In this document: one piece after another, positions 12,063 to 22,555 of the stretch | Layout of the letters: every line of letters starts with the position of its first letter | Position numbering within the stretch: position 1 is the first letter of the stretch | Assembly (NCBI RefSeq): GCF_002288925.2 | Contig: NW_022098069.1 | Span: forward strand, 71,466,099 to 71,530,098 | Direction: 5' to 3' | From: Delphinapterus leucas | Lineage: Eukaryota; Chordata; Mammalia; Artiodactyla; Monodontidae | DNA length: 64,000 bases | Translations under genes and position numbers: made by a program | The notes under the pieces: model-generated | Database searches by the model: none | Seen by the model: the letters and a program-made list of their open reading frames with translations, nothing else | Told to the model about the DNA's origin: nothing

Positions 12063-13394
12063 TTTTCAAATGAAGGAATTGGTTGTTTACATGTTAACCC
12101 TTCATTCAGTCCTAGGACTCTTCCCACATTTAATGGACCACTCCAGTGCACGTAAATGGATGTACACCTGAAGATTGAAAAGGAGCACAGAAATAAAGAT
12201 GCTGACTCAAAGGAAACTTCCACCCATCACAGTATTCTAACTAGTGTTGTACTTGACTCTACTTTCTGCTTCTTCCTTCTTTCTGGTTCTCGAATCCTAG
12301 AATCCATCTCTTAGATTACATATTTCTAAAACACATGAGGTCTATATTAGGCTAACTTAGAAAAGCAATATTGTTTTAAGGTAAAATTGATTTTGAGTTC
12401 AAAACAAAAACACTCATAAATAAAATTTCAATATCACATGTTCTCAAGTTTCAGTACTACCTGCATACACACATACACACCCAAACACACACACACACAA
12501 TCTTGTTTCTTTTGAATTAGGAAGTCCCTTCTTGCAGTATACAATCATAGCTTCCCTTTCCTAAAAAAAAATTGCTATTCCATAATTTTACTTTGAAAGT
12601 CTATACCTAAAAAATTAATTAATTATTGATGTATTTATAGAAAGAGTGGCCTAATTAAACTGCAGCAAGAGCAAAGGAAGCAAAGCCTCTCAAAGTGAAA
12701 TGAGATCATGAATGTCCTCCTTATAGACATTAATGAAGACAGTGAATGGGAATGTGGTATTTGAGCCATCAGGTGAAATAGCAGGGCCTTGTTATTAAAA
12801 TTTTTCTTTGCTATAGCAGAGGGAAAAAATCATTTTTATTGGGCCAAGTTTGCTAGGCTGTAGAGATTAAATCGGCTTTGTGATTCTTATTTTTTGAACT
12901 TTTGTGATGATGATGTTAGTGATAATTTCATTTTGGTTTTGAAATCCTTAAGGCCAAACACAGTAGACTTATGTAATTTTTAATCACCATTTAGAAGCTG
13001 TTTATCTGTAATGATCTACACGGGAGAATTATACTAGGAACATATTTCGATGCTTTTCAGTGTAGACATTGTTCTGTAATATATAACAGGAATTAAAATT
13101 TATTATGCATTTTGTATATTAACATAGTCATCCATAACCAGTATGTTTAAGGTTCTATATCATTAAATATACCACATCAGACACAGAAGCAGAAATCTTC
13201 AAAGGTCTATACATCAGTTGCATAGCTAGGCATTTGATAATGAATAAAATCCATTTGGAGAGGAAAAAATGCAAAAGGAAAACAGTTTATTCATAATCAT
13301 ACAAACACATGAATCAGTCATTATCATAAGGTATGTAATGATGTCTGCTTTGAAAGTAAAATGAGCAAAGCTACATATTTTCCTTTGGATGCAG
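12063..13394. other. No gene; short (CA)n at 12463-12500
   Basis: The span is AT-rich with an impure CA run near 12463-12500 and no coding or RNA signal. Confidence 0.5.
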
Positions 13395-13565
13395 ATCACA
13401 AAGAGTCAGATTCTGACTCTATCATTTATTATGTGTTATACTAACAGCAAGTAACTATCTCTCTGTGCCTTAGCTTTTCTGAAAATTAGGAAATAGTGAG
13501 GAGGTGTGTGGATTATCAAGGTAATATTTGTACAATGCAAAGAACAAAACCTGGGGCAAAACATG
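13395..13565 (+). mobile_element. Possible MIR remnant
   Basis: The blocks 'gagtcagattctgactctatcattt', 'aagtaactatctctctgtgccttagcttttctgaaaatt' and 'caaagaacaaaacctggggca' keep MIR order but are heavily diverged. Confidence 0.45.
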
Positions 13566-13621
13566 TCTTCCTTAAGTGTTAGTTATGGGATAGTTTTTCT
13601 TAGAATTAGACATAATATAAT

Positions 13622-13638
13622 AATCATTAGATATTTCT
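13622..13638. repeat. Target-site duplication, left copy, of the L1 insertion
   Basis: The 17-bp 'aatcattagatatttct' matches 16 of 17 bases of 21480-21496 ('aatcataagatatttct'). The pair encloses both the full-length L1 and an additional 3' segment. Confidence 0.8.
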
Positions 13639-13950
13639 TTATTTTTTCTTTTTAACAGCTTTATTGAGGTATAATTCACATATCATACAATGTACCTAAA
13701 GTGTGCAATTCATTTTTTTTAGTATATTCATAGATATGTGCAACCATCCTTACAGTCAATTTTAGGATAATTTCATCTCCTTAAAAAGAAACTCTTTACC
13801 CGTTAGCTATCAGTCCTGTGTTTCCAATCTCCACCCTCATCCCTAGACAACCACTAACCTACTTTCTGTCCTTATTCTGGACTTCCATATGATTGGAATC
13901 ATATAATATATGGCATTTTGTGTCTGGCTATTTTCACTTAGCATTATGTT
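13639..13950 (-). mobile_element. Older L1M-type 3' end carried as probable 3' transduction
   Basis: On the minus strand this is the 3' end of an old mammalian L1: on the plus strand 'tttattgaggtataattcacatatcatacaatgtacc', 'gtgcaaccatcctta' and 'aaccactaacctactttctgtcc'. It has its own AATAAA (complement of 13660-13665) followed by an A-rich tail. It lies between the short tail of L1 copy A and the target-site duplication. The simplest reading is that an L1 transcript ran through its own signal (complement of 13974-13979) and ended here. The alternative is that copy A inserted into a resident L1M and the 17-bp match is coincidence. Confidence 0.7.
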
Positions 13951-14327
13951 GCTTGTTTCTTTTTTTAAACATCTTTATTGGAGTATAATTGCTTTACAGT
14001 GGTGTGTTAGTTTCTGCTGTATAACAAAGTGAATCAGCGATACATACACATCTATCCCCATATCTCCTCCTTCTTGCGTCTCCCTCCTACCCTCCCTCTA
14101 GGTGGACACAAAGCACCAAGCTGATCAACCTGTGCTATGTGGCTGCTTCCCACTAGCTATCTATTTTACATTTGGTAGTGTATATATGTCCATGCCACTC
14201 TTACTTCATCCCAGCTTATCATTCCCCCTCCCCGTGTCCTCAAGTGCATTCTCTACATCTGCATCTTTATTCCTGTCTGCCCCTAGGTTCTTCAGAACCA
14301 TTTTTCTTTTTTTCTTTTTAGATACCA
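13951..14327 (-). other. L1 copy A 3'UTR
   Basis: In L1 orientation it begins right after the ORF2 stop and contains the purine-rich segment complementary to 14056-14101. It ends 'gctttacagtggtgtg' (plus strand) and the AATAAA complement at 13974-13979. The A-tail is short and impure. Confidence 0.8.
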
Positions 14328-17300
14328 TATATATGTGTTAGCATATGGTATTTGTTTTTATTCTGACTTACTTCACTCGGTATAACAGTCTCTAGGTCCA
14401 TTCACCTCACTAGAAATAACTCAATTTTGTTTCTTTTTACGGCTGAGTAATATTCCACTGTATATATGTACCACATCTTCTTTATCCATTCATCTGTCGA
14501 TGGACACTTAGGTGGCTTCTATGTCCTGGCTATTGTAAATAGAGCTGCAATGAACATTGTGGTATGTGACTCTTTTTGAATTATGGTTTTCTCAGGGTAT
14601 ATGCCCAGTAGTGGGATTGCTGGGTCGTATGGTAGTTGTACTTTTAGTTTTTAAAGGAACCTCCATACTGTTCTCCATAGTGGCTGTATCAATTTACATG
14701 CCCAGTGAAAGAGGGTTCCCTTTTCTCCACATCCTCTCCAGCATTTATTGTTTGTAGATTTTCTGATGATGGCCATTCTGATAGGTGTGAGGTGATAACT
14801 CATTGTAGTTTTGATGTGCATTCCTCTAATGATTAGTGATGTTGAGCATCCTTTCATGTGTTTGTTGGCAATCTGTATATCTTCTTTGGAGAAATGTCTC
14901 TTTAGGTCTTCTGCCCATTTTTGGATTGGGTTGTTTGTTTATCTGATATTGAGCTGCATGAGTTGCTTGTAAATTTTGGAGATTAGCCCTTTGTCTGTTG
15001 CTTCATTTGCAAATATTTTCTCCCATTCTGAGGGTTGTCTTTTCCTTTTTTGTATGGTTTCCTTTGCTGTGCAAAAACTTTGAAGTTTCATTAGGTCCCA
15101 TTTGTTTATTTTTGTTTATATTTGCATTTTTCTAGGAGGTGGGTCCAAAAGGATCTTGCTGTGACTTATGTCATAGAGTGTTCTGCCTATGTTTTCCTCT
15201 AAGAGTTTTAGAGTGTCTGACATTATATTTAGGTCTTTAGTCCATTTTGAGTTTATTTTTGTGTATGGTGTTAGGGAGTGTTTTGATTTCACTTTTTTAC
15301 ATGTAGCTGTCCAGTTTTCCCAGCACCACTTACTGAAGAGGCTCTCTTTTCCCTATTGTATATTCTTGCATCCTTTATCAAAGATAAGGTGACCATATGT
15401 GCATGGGTTTATCTCTGGGCTTTCTATCCTGTTCCATTGATCTATATTTCCGTTTTTGTGCCAGTACCATACTGTCTTGATTACTGTAGCTTTGTAGTAT
15501 AGTCTGAAGTCAGGGAGACTGATTCCTCCAGCTCCATTTTTATTTCTCAAGATTGTTTTGGCTATTCTGGGTCTTCTTTATTTCCATACAAATTGTGAAA
15601 TTTTTTGTTCTAGTTCTGGGAATATGCCATTCGTCATTTGATAGGCATTTCATTGAATCTGCATATTGCTTTGGGTAGTATAGTCATTTTCACAATATAG
15701 TTTCTTCCAATTGAGGAACATGGTATATCTCTCCCTCTGTTTGTATCATCTTTAATTTCTTTCATCAGTGTCTTATAGTTTTCTGCATACAGGTCTTTTG
15801 TCTCCTAGGTAGGTTTATTCTTAGGCATATTATTCTTGTTGTTGGAATGGTAAATGAGAGTGTTTCCTTAATTTCCATTTCAGATTTTTCATCATTAGTG
15901 TATAGGAATGCAAGAGATTTCTGTGCTTTAATTTTGTATCCTGCTACTTCACCAAATTCATTGATTAACTCTAGTAGTTTTCTGGTTGCACCTTTAGGAT
16001 TCCCTATGTATAGTATCATGTCATCTGCAAACAGTGAAAATTTTATTTCTTCTTTTGTGGTTTGGATTACTTTTATTTTTTTCTTCTCTGATTGCTGTGG
16101 CTAAAACTTCCAAAATTATGTTGAATAATAGTGGTGAGAGTGGGCAACCTGTCTTGCTCCTGATCTTAGTGGAAATGATTTCAGTTTTTTACCATTGAAA
16201 ATTATGTTGGCTGTGGATTTGGTCATATATGGCCTTTATTATATTGAGGTAGGTTCCCTCTATGTCTGCTTTCTGGAGGGTTTTATCATAAATGGGTGTT
16301 GAATTTTTTCAAAGGCTTTTTCTGCATCTATTGAGATGATCATACGGTTTTTCTCCTTCCATTTGTTAATATGGTGTATCACATAGATTGGTTTGTGTAT
16401 ATTGAAGAATCCTTGCATTGCTGGGATAAACCCCACTTGATCATGGTGTATGATCCTTTTAATGTGCTGTTGGATAGTGTTTGCTAGTATTTTGTTGAGA
16501 ATTTTTGCATCTATTTTCATCAGTGATATTGGCCTGCAGGTTTCTTTCTTTGTGACATCTTTGTCTGATTTTGGTATCAGGGTGATGGTGGCCTCCTAGA
16601 ATGAGTTTGGGAGTGGTCCCCCCTCTGTTATATTTGGAAGAGTTTGAGAAGGATGGCTGTTAGCTCTTCTCTAAATGTTTGATAGAATTTGCCTGTGAAG
16701 CCATCCAGTCCTGGGCTTTTGTTTGTTGAAAGATTTTAAATCACAGTCTCAATTTCAGTGCTTGTGGTTCATCTGTTTATATTTTCTATTTCTTCCTGGT
16801 TCAGTATTGGAAGGTTGCACTTTTCTAAGAATTTGTCCATTTCTTCTGGGCTGTCCATTTTATTGGCATATAGTTGCTTGTAGTAATCTTCCATGATCCT
16901 TCGTATTTCTGCAGTGTCAGTTGTTACTTCTCCATTTTCATTTCTAATTCTATTGATTTGATTCTCCCTTTGTTTCATGCTGAGTCTGGCTAATGGTTTA
17001 TCAATTTTTTTAATGTTATCAAAGAACAAGCTGTTAATTTTACTGATCTTAGCTATTGTTTCCTTCATTTCTTTTTCATTTATTTCTGATCTAATTTTTA
17101 TGACTTCTTTCCTTCTGCTAACTTTGAGTTTCTTTTGATCTTCTTTCTATAATATCTTTAGGTGTAAGGTTAGGTTGTTTATTTGAGATGTTTCTTGTTT
17201 CCTGAGGTAAGTTTTTATTACTATAAACTTCCCTCTTTGAACTGCTTTTGCTGCATCCCATAGGTTTTGGGTCATCATGTTTTCATTGTCATGTGTTTCT

Positions 17301-17913
17301 AGGTATTTTTTGATTTCCTCTTTGATTTCTTCAGTGATCTCTTGGTTATTTAGTAGTGTATTGTTTAACCTCCATATGTTTTTATTTTTTGCTGGTTTTT
17401 TCCTGTAATTGATATCTAGTCTCATAGCGTTGTGGTCAGAAAAGATACTTGATACGATTTCAAGTTTCTTAAATTTACCATGGCTTGTTCTGTGGCCCAA
17501 GATATGACCTATCCTGGAGAATGTTCCATGAGCACTTGAGAAGAAAGTGTATTCTGTTGTTTTTGGATGGAATGTCCTATAAATATCAATTAAGTCCTTC
17601 TGGTTAATGTATCATTTAAAGCTTCTGTTTCCTTACTTATTTTCATTTTGGATGATCTGTCCATTGGTGAAAGTGGGGTGTTAAAGTCCCCTACTATAAT
17701 TGTGTTACTGTCGATTTACCCTTTTATGGTGGTTAGCATTTTGCTGTATGTATTTAGGTGCTCCTATGTTGGGTGCATAAATATTTACAATTGTTATATC
17801 TTCTTGGATTGATCCCTGGATCATAATGTAGTGTCCTTCTTTATCTCTTGTAATAGTCTTTATTTTAAAGACTATTTTGTCTGATATGAGAACTGCCACT
17901 CCAGCTTTCTTTT

Positions 17914-18231
17914 TTTTTTTTTTTTTTTTTTTNNNNNNNNNNNNNNNNNNNNNNNNNNNNNNNNNNNNNNNNNNNNNNNNNNNNNNNNNNNNNNNNNNNN
18001 NNNNNNNNNNNNNNNNNNNNNNNNNNNNNNNNTTTTTTTGTGGTACGTGGGCCTCTCACTGCTGTGGCCCCTCCTGCCATGGAGCACAGGCTCCGGACGC
18101 GCAGGCTCAGCGGCTATGGCTCACAGGCCCAGCTGCTCCACGGCATGTGGGATCTTCCTGGACCGGGGCACGAACCCATGTCCCCTGCATCAGCAGGCGG
18201 ACTCTCAACCACTGCGCCACCAGGGAAGCCC
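17914..18231 (-). mobile_element. CHR-2-type SINE, reverse, with gap in its poly(A)
   Basis: The reverse-oriented SINE ends at 18231 with the complement of 'gggcttccctgg'. Its poly(A), seen as T, runs from 17914 into a 100-N gap and out again at 18033. The 13-bp 'ccagctttctttt' is duplicated at 17901-17913 and 18232-18244. It inserted into L1 copy A ORF2 and is therefore younger. Confidence 0.92.
17933..18032. other. Assembly gap (100 N) inside a poly(T) run
   Basis: There are exactly 100 N with T runs on both sides (22 T before, 7 T after). The missing sequence is probably just homopolymer of the SINE tail, so the true length may be far from 100. Confidence 0.95.
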
Positions 18232-18518
18232 CCAGCTTTCTTTTGATTTCCATTTGTATGGAATATCTTTTTCCAATCCCTCACTTTCAGTCTGTATGTG
18301 TCCCTAGGTCTGAAGTGGGTCTCTTGTAGACAGCATATATATGGGTCTTGTTTTTGTATTCTTGTTTTTGTATCCATTCAGCCAGTGTATGTCTTTTGGT
18401 GGGAGCATTTAATCTATTTACATTTAAGGTAATTATTGATATGTATGTTCCTACTACCATTTTTGTAATTGTTTTGGGTTTGTTATTGTAGGTCTTTTCC
18501 TTCTCTTGTGTTTCCTGC

Positions 18519-19392
18519 CTAAAGAGGTTCCTTTAGCATTTGTTGTAAAGCTGGTTTGGTGGTGCTGAATTCTCTTAGCTTTTGCTTGTCTGTAAATGTT
18601 TTTATTTCTCCGTCAGATCTGAATGATATCGTTGCTGGGTAGAGTCATCTTGGTTGTAGGTTTCTGCCTTTCATCACTTTAAATATGTCCTGCCACTCCC
18701 TTCTGGTTTACAGAGTTTCTGCTGAGAGATCAGCAGTTAACCTTTTGGGGATTCCCTTGCATGCTATGTGTTGCTTCTCTGCTGCTTTTAATATTTTTTT
18801 CATTGTGTTTACTTTTGCATATTTTGATTAATATGTGTCTTGGCATGTTTCTCCTTGGATTTATGCTGTATGGGACTCTCTGCATTTCCTGGACTTGATT
18901 GCCTATTTCCTTTCCCATATTAGGGAAATTTTCAACTGTAATCTCTTGAAATATTTTCTCAGTCCCTTTTTATTCTATTCTTCTTCTGGACCCCTATAGT
19001 TCGAATGCTGGTGCATTTAATATTGTCCCAGGGGACTCTGAGCCTGTCCGCAATTCTTTTCATTCTTGTTGTTTTGCTCTGTGGTAGCTATTTCCACTAT
19101 TTTATCTTCCAGATCACTTATCTGTTCTTCTGCCTCAGTTATTCTGCTATTGATACCTTCTAGAGAATTTTTAATTTCATTTATTCTGTTGTTCATCATT
19201 GTTTGTTTGCTCTAGGTCCTTGTTAAACGTTTCTTGTATTTTCTCCATTCTATTTCCAAGATTTTGCATCATCTGTACTATTATTACTCTGAATTCTTGT
19301 TCAGGTAGACTGTGTATTTCCTCTTCATTTGTTTGGTGTGGTGGGTTTTTACCTTTCTCCTTAATCTGCTGCATATTTCTCTTTCTTCTCAT
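18519..19392 (-). pseudogene. L1 copy A ORF1 (RNA-binding chaperone), broken
   Basis: ORF1 protein trimerises through a coiled coil and coats L1 RNA. The start complement is at 19390-19392 (MRRKRNMQQIKEK). A coiled-coil region with 'ITEAEEQISDLED' follows after a frameshift near 19177-19199, then a C-terminal part 'MGKEIGNQVQEMQRVPY' at about 18918-18870. The stop is at 18519-18521, 58 bp before ORF2. Only fragments of 60-71 codons stay open, so it is non-functional. Confidence 0.85.
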
Positions 19393-21479
19393 TTTGCTTA
19401 ACTTACTGGGTTTGGGGTCTCCTTTTCACAGGCTGCAGGTTCCTAGTTTCTGTTGTTTTCGGTGTCTGTCCCCAATGCGTAAGGTTGGTTCAGTGTGTTG
19501 TGTAGGCTTCCTGGTGGAGGAGACTGGTGCCTGTGTTCTCCTGGATGAGGCTGGATCATGTCTTTCTGGTGGGCAGGACTGTGTCTGGTGGTGTGTTTTG
19601 GGGCGTCTGTGAACTCATTATGATTTTAGGCAGCCTCTCTGTTAATGGGTGGGGTTGTTGCCCTGCCTTGCTAGTTGTTTGGCATAGGGTGTCCAGCACT
19701 GTAGCTTGCTGGTCATTGAGTGGAGCTGGGTCTTAGCGTTGAGGTAGAGATGTCTGGGAGGGCTTTCACCATTTGATATTACATGGGAGGTCTCTGGTGG
19801 ACCAATGTCCTGAATTTGGCTCTCCCACCTCAAAGTCTCAGGCCTGACACCCAGCTGGAGCACCAAGACCCTGTAAGCCACAAAGCTCAGAAGAAAAGGG
19901 AGAAAAAAATAGAAAGAAATTTAAAAAATAAAATAATGTTATTAAATTTAAAAGAGTTATTAAAAATAAAAGGAAAGAAGAGAGCAACTAAACCAAAAAA
20001 CAAATCCACCAATGATTACAAGTGCTAAAAATTATACTGAAAAACAAACAAACAAAACCAGACAGACAGAACCCTAGGATAAATGGTAAAAGAAAATCTA
20101 TACAGACAAAATCACTCACAAAAAGAGAACAAGGTAAAAAAATATATATATATTAAAATAAAGGAGGAGCGCAACCAAATCAATAAACAAATCTACCAAT
20201 GATAATAACCTCTAAATACTAAACTAAGATAAACATAAAACCAGAATTAAATTAGATGCAGAAAGAAAACCCAAGTCTACAGTTGCTCTGAAAGTCCACT
20301 GCCTTAATTTTGGGATGATTCTTTGTCTATTCAGGTATTTCACAGATGAAGGGTACATCAAGTTGATTGTGGAGATTTAATCCTCTGTTCCTGAGGCTGC
20401 TGGGAGAGATTTCTCTTTCTCTTCTTTGCTCGCACAGCTCCTGGGGCTCAGCTTTGCATTTGTCCCTGTCTCTGCATGTAGGTCATCTGAGGGTGTCTGT
20501 TCCCTGCCCAGACAGGAGGATGTTAAAGTAGCGGCTGATTAGGGGGCTATGGCTCACTCAGTCCGTGGGGAGGGAAGGGTACAGATTGTGGGGGCAGCCT
20601 GCAGCAGCAGAGGCCGGCATGACGTTGCAACAACCTCAGGCACTCCATGTGTTCTCCTGGGGAAGTTGTACCTGGATCACGGGACCCTGGCAGTGGTGGG
20701 CTGCACAGGCTCTGGGAAAGGGAGGTGTGGATAGTGACCTGTGCTTGCACACAGGATTCTTGGTGGATGCAGCAGCAACCTTAGCGTTTCCTACCCGTCT
20801 CTGGCGTCCACGCTGATAGCCGCAGCTTGCGCCCATCTCTGGAGCTCATTTACGCGGTGCTCTGAATCTCCTCTCCTTGTGCACCCCGAAACAATGGTCT
20901 CTTGCCTCTTAGGCAGTTCTAGACTTTTCCCGGATTCCCTCCCATCCAGCTGTGGTGTGCTAGTCCCCTTCATGCTATGTTCATGCAGCCAACCCCAGTC
21001 CTCTTCCTGGGATCTGACCTCTGAAGCTGGAGCCTCAGCTCCCAGCCCCCACCCATCCCGGCAGGTAAGCAGAGAAGCCTCTCGGGCTGGTGAGTGCTGG
21101 TCGGCACCGATCCTCTGTGCGGGAATCTCTTCACTTTGCCCTCTCCACCCCTGTTGCTGTGCTCTCCTCTACAGCTCTGAAGCTTCCCCCCTGCCCACCC
21201 ACTGTCTCTGCTCCCTCACAGTGGTGCAGGTCCTGTCCCTATTCTTTTGTCTCTGTTTTTCCTTTTTTCTTTTGCCCTACCCAGGTACATGGGGATTTTC
21301 TTGCCTTTCGGGAAGTCTGAGGTCTTCTGCCAGCATTCAGTAGGTGTTCTGTAGGAGCTGTTCCACGTGTAGATGTATTTCTGATGTATTTGTGAGGAGG
21401 AAGGTGTCTTACTCTTACTTACTCAAGTCTTACTCTTACTCCATATCTCACTCCTCTGCCATTTTGAAGGTCCCTCCTC
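19393..21479 (-). promoter_or_regulatory. L1 copy A 5'UTR / internal promoter
   Basis: This is about 2.1 kb in L1 orientation. The outer part (about 20340-21479) is the GC-richest DNA in the window. A 19880-20280 section is A-rich on the plus strand. Near the extreme 5' end the plus strand has 'gccatttt' at 21458-21465, giving AAAATGGC in L1 orientation, a YY1-like core about 15-22 bp from the start, as known for L1 promoters. The long plus-strand frames here (up to 200 codons at 20741-21343) are antisense to the UTR and not genes. Confidence 0.8.
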
Positions 21480-21496
21480 AATCATAAGATATTTCT
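21480..21496. repeat. Target-site duplication, right copy, of the L1 insertion
   Basis: This is 'aatcataagatatttct', one mismatch to 13622-13638. It marks the 5' end of L1 copy A. Confidence 0.8.
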
Positions 21497-21897
21497 AATC
21501 CATTATTTAAAAATTCTGAAAATAGAAATCAACTCTACTCATAGCTTAATATCTTGAAGAATACTGCTTTAGAATCGAGAATTTTTTAATACCTCCAAAT
21601 TAGCATAATATCCTTTGATTCAAAATGCTCACTAGCATTTCTCTGTTAAATCTTATGAATTTATTAATTTAAAAATTTTTCTTCTTTTTAGTTGTCATTT
21701 TACATGTATAAAATAAAGATACTTAGAAAGATGATAGAACATGGGTCTTTTGGTTTTTATAGATTTAGTGGACATCAGTTAATCATAGAGCAATTATAGG
21801 GATCATGACTAATAAGTTAATTCTATCATTGGGAATACGAACTACTGATCAAAGATGCAATGAATTTTAAAGAGATCCATTAATCTAAAAATACCAA

Positions 21898-21898
<1 letters not shown>

Positions 21899-21938
<40 letters not shown>
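21899..21938. repeat. (CA)n microsatellite
   Basis: An uninterrupted CA run of about 19 units lies between unique flanks, likely polymorphic. Confidence 0.95.
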
Positions 21939-21939
<1 letters not shown>

Positions 21940-22555
21940 GACATACATTCCATGTATTCGTATATACTAGCTGAGATCCAATGACATGATAAATATACTC
22001 ACACAACAGAAATGAGCCCCCAGAATTGTAAAGGTGTTATTGGAGCTATAGCCACTGGCCTTTTGGACTCTAAAGATTAGAAAGTAGGGGTGGAAGCAAG
22101 GAGATTGGTTTCTGAAAGGAAAGCACTAAGATTTCTCTGAGTGACATGGTTCTCCCTATTCAGTCTCAATGGTTAAAGCCTGGGATTGAGGAAAAAATAG
22201 ATTCCCTCTGCTTCAATTGTGAAAAAGTAGATTCCTTCTCCTTCAATTCTGAATAAAATGGCTGTTGACTTGTTGCTTGTAATATGGCATCATAGAAAGC
22301 TGCTGACTTCAGGAAACAGAGATACAAAATCACAACCTGTAACTGGATTTCTGATATCCTCGATATCTTTATGAAATGGAAACTGCCATTTTAATGACTG
22401 CACCTGGTCTGTGCTAGAAGGCAATCTCAAAACTTCAGAATTGCTAGAAAGGGGAGAAAATAATGAAAATGCAAAATAAAATCAAAGAAAAACAATCAAA
22501 CACATACACACAGATGAACACACACACACTCACCAATAACAATAACAACAAAACA
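21939..22555. other. Unclassified, with a 30-bp tandem duplication
   Basis: There is no gene. At 22198-22227 and 22228-22257 a unit beginning 'tagattcc(c/t)tct(g/c)cttcaatt' is tandemly repeated with a 30-bp period and a few mismatches. Confidence 0.6.

Larger units (their letters stand above)
14328..18460 (-). pseudogene. L1 copy A ORF2 (endonuclease-reverse transcriptase), broken
   Basis: L1 ORF2 protein nicks target DNA and reverse-transcribes its own RNA. The start codon complement is at 18458-18460 (reads MVVGTYIS..., matching other L1 ORF2 starts) and the stop is at 14328-14330. Endonuclease sequence lies on both sides of the SINE (about 17200-18460, including 'CCLQETHF'). The reverse transcriptase F-A-D-D active-site motif is encoded by the complement of 16020-16031. 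Decay is heavy: the longest open pieces are 117 and 99 codons, with many stops and frameshifts. A CHR-2 SINE and a 100-N gap at 17914-18231 split the endonuclease domain. No functional protein is possible. Confidence 0.88.
13639..21479 (-). mobile_element. Full-length LINE-1 (copy A), minus strand, with 3' extension
   Basis: In L1 orientation the copy reads 5'UTR (21479 to 19393), ORF1 (19392 to 18519), ORF2 (18460 to 14328), 3'UTR (14327 to about 13951), then an extra 312 bp ending in an A-rich tail at 13639-13657. The 5' end is complete and holds the 'aaaatggc' box typical of L1 promoters. The 16/17 duplication at both ends gives the insertion boundaries. ORF1 and ORF2 are broken by frameshifts and stops, ORF2 also by a CHR-2 SINE, so the element is dead. 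Its 5'UTR and 3'UTR differ from the two plus-strand L1s at 35 and 50 kb, so it belongs to a different cetartiodactyl L1 subfamily. Confidence 0.88.

Noticed and set aside
17877..18329. 150-codon plus-strand frame
   Set aside because: It crosses a 100-N gap and consists of SINE and antisense L1 sequence.
20741..21343. 200-codon plus-strand open frame
   Set aside because: It lies antisense to the GC-rich L1 copy A 5'UTR, has no family resemblance, and its length follows from the low stop frequency of GC-rich DNA.
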